Below, in pieces: positions 63,192-64,000 of a stretch of 64,000 bases of DNA. Location: contig NZ_BIFQ01000001.1 of the NCBI RefSeq assembly GCF_003967515.1, positions 4,526,001 to 4,590,000 of the forward strand. Direction: 5' to 3'. The notes below the pieces were generated by a model, which searched no databases, was not told the origin of the DNA, and saw only the letters and a list, made by a program, of their open reading frames with translations. The translations under genes were made by a program, and so were the position numbers. Within the stretch, counting starts at the first letter, position 1, and every line of letters begins with the position of its first letter. The DNA comes from Dictyobacter aurantiacus. GTDB taxonomy: Bacteria; Chloroflexota; Ktedonobacteria; Ktedonobacterales; Ktedonobacteraceae.

Positions 63192-63205
63192 ACGCTTCTT
63201 TTTTC
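63162..63205 (+). terminator. Intrinsic terminator overlapping the gene end
   Basis: AAGCGTCTAGA (63162-63172) pairs with TCTAGACGCTT (63187-63197), and CTTTTTTCT follows. The stop codon lies in the stem. Confidence 0.75.
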
Positions 63206-63229
63206 TATAGGGTCATTTAAAAGTCTTTT

Positions 63230-63426
63230 TTTGCCGCCCTTCGGGTGGCAGGGGGGAGAGAGGAGTTGGGGGCTGCGCCCCCAACCCCCCGGTCAAGGGG
63301 CTGGTCGCCCCTTGCATCTCCACTGTCCTCTTTGCCGCCCTTCGGGCGGCGGGGGAGGAGAGATGAGTTGGGGGCACAGCCCCAACCCCCCGGTCAAGGG
63401 GCTGGTCGCCCCTTGCATCCCCACTG
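63230..63426 (+). repeat. GCCGCCC repeat family, two direct tandem copies
   Basis: Two copies of about 96 nt begin at 63230 and 63331. Each has TTTGCCGCCCTTCGGG, a purine tract, GTTGGGGGC...GCCCCCAACCCCCCGG, TCAAGGGGCTGGTCGCCCCTTG and a CCACTG-type end. A third copy is reversed at 6650-6752. Confidence 0.85.
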
Positions 63427-63437
63427 AACACTATGTG

Positions 63438-63507
63438 TAATATATTGGTACAGTGAGGGCATTGGGGCGCATCCGCGCCCCAATGCCCTCACTGTACCAA
63501 TATATTA
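63438..63507. terminator. 33-bp perfect inverted repeat
   Basis: The arms 63438-63470 and 63475-63507 are perfect complements around ATCC. Related in sequence to the next one (shared TAATATATTGG ends). Confidence 0.85.
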
Positions 63508-63572
63508 GAACATGGGTGGCTGCGTGAGCACCACAGGCAAGAAAGCTCACGCATGTCACAGGCTAAAACACA

Positions 63573-63648
63573 TTTAATATATTGGAGCAGTGCGGGTATT
63601 GGGGACGCATTCGCGTCCCTAATACCCGCACTGCTCCAATATATTAAA
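63573..63648. terminator. 36-bp inverted repeat, sister of the preceding one
   Basis: The arms 63573-63608 and 63613-63648 pair with one G-T mismatch. It shares the outer TAATATATTGG and CAGTG with the copy at 63438 but differs inside, so the two are related but diverged copies. Confidence 0.85.
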
Positions 63649-63694
63649 CACGGGCGTCCGCGCAAGCGGACGCCCGTGCGGGGGCGCTCACACC
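63649..63694 (+). repeat. GTGCGGCCGCG-type element, partial copy 4
   Basis: A 12-bp hairpin CACGGGCGTCCG/CGGACGCCCGTG and the following GCGGGGGCGCTCAC match the second half of copies 1-3. It also directly follows a long hairpin. Confidence 0.5.
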
Positions 63695-63722
63695 CCCAGT
63701 AAAAAGTTTGTCTGACAAACCC

Positions 63723-64000
63723 CTACCCTGGGAAGTGGCAGGCAGCGTAGTGGTTGGACTGCTTCTCCTCCAGCGGCGGGATGACCTCGCGGCAGATCGC
63801 CTGCGCCTTCCAGCAGCGTGGATGGAAGTTACAGCCACTGGGCGGGTTGACCGGGCTGGGCACATCACCCTCCAGGATGATACGCTTGCGGCGCAACTCT
63901 ACCTCAGGATCAGGCACCGGGATGGCTGACAGCAGAGCCTGGGTGTATGGATGCAGAGGGGTCTCGTACAGATTTTCGCTCTTCGCCAGCTCAACCACGC
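63723..64000 (-). CDS. Oligopeptide/dipeptide ABC transporter ATP-binding protein, 3' part
   Basis: The C-terminal 90 or so residues only; the 5' part is outside the window. It has ENLYETPLHPYTQALLSAIP and the C-terminal oligopeptide/dipeptide extension with GCNFHPRCWKAQAIC (cysteine cluster) of OppD/OppF/DppD/DppF proteins. It energises peptide uptake. Whether it is the D- or F-type cannot be told. Confidence 0.85.
   Translation of the reverse strand, partial: VVELAKSENLYETPLHPYTQALLSAIPVPDPEVELRRKRIILEGDVPSPVNPPSGCNFHPRCWKAQAICREVIPPLEEKQSNHYAACHFPG

Noticed and set aside
63723..63929. Plus-strand ORF opposite the ABC transporter gene
   Set aside because: The minus frame carries the oligopeptide-transporter C-terminal cysteine motif; the plus frame is its shadow.

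Overview
The window is 64 kb of bacterial chromosome, moderately GC-rich, with about 57 supportable protein genes, one tRNA and many intergenic inverted repeats. The gene mix points to a large-genome soil-type Chloroflexota bacterium, most likely of the Ktedonobacteria: many stand-alone two-component proteins, a CDC48-type double-AAA ATPase, an XPB-type helicase, a GxGYxYP protein, and scattered rather than operonic gene order. That placement is an inference from gene content; no rRNA is present to confirm it.

Layout. 0-4.5 kb: glycogen debranching enzyme and an OmpR-type regulator/sensor kinase pair. 4.5-11.3 kb: a Ser/Thr kinase fused to a PP2C phosphatase (minus), a membrane protein, an acyl-CoA synthetase (minus) and a GxGYxYP protein. 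11.3-18 kb: tiny minus-strand ORFs, a slipin, tRNA-Val(CAC), an isoaspartyl methyltransferase, a GAF/PAS histidine kinase. 18-26.4 kb, all minus: CDC48-like ATPase, then a formate dehydrogenase operon (catalytic subunit, four-cluster ferredoxin subunit, NrfD anchor). The catalytic gene is interrupted by an in-frame TGA that is a selenocysteine codon followed by a SECIS-like hairpin. 27-29.4 kb: ftsH and thpR. 30.5-40.2 kb: amino-acid biosynthesis, ilvB-ilvN-ilvC-leuA then thrB-thrC, with a membrane glycosyltransferase coupled to thrC. 40.3-51.6 kb: mannose-6-phosphate isomerase, a thioredoxin-like protein lacking the first active-site Cys, XPB helicase, an alpha/beta hydrolase lacking its serine, a receiver-GGDEF protein, thiL, and yebC-ruvC-ruvA. 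52-58.8 kb, plus strand: yraN, a zinc-ribbon protein, tsaE-tsaB-rimI-tsaD with a ROK kinase, a GNAT protein and a YbaK-type deacylase. 58.9-64 kb: metG, a ThiF/MoeB-like E1 enzyme, two receiver-only proteins and the 3' part of a peptide ABC transporter ATPase.

The most unusual non-coding property is the density of long, almost perfect inverted repeats (arms of about 16-36 bp, loops often 0-4 nt) in at least seventeen intergenic regions. Many lie between convergent genes and can act as bidirectional terminators, but others lie in divergent or tandem spacers. Arm sequences differ between most sites although each pair is nearly perfectly complementary. Three hairpins are followed by a shared GTGCGGCCGCG element (a fourth, divergent copy follows another), and a second dispersed family is built on a GCCGCCC/GGGCGGC hairpin. 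These repeats and the selenocysteine formate dehydrogenase are the main points to follow up.
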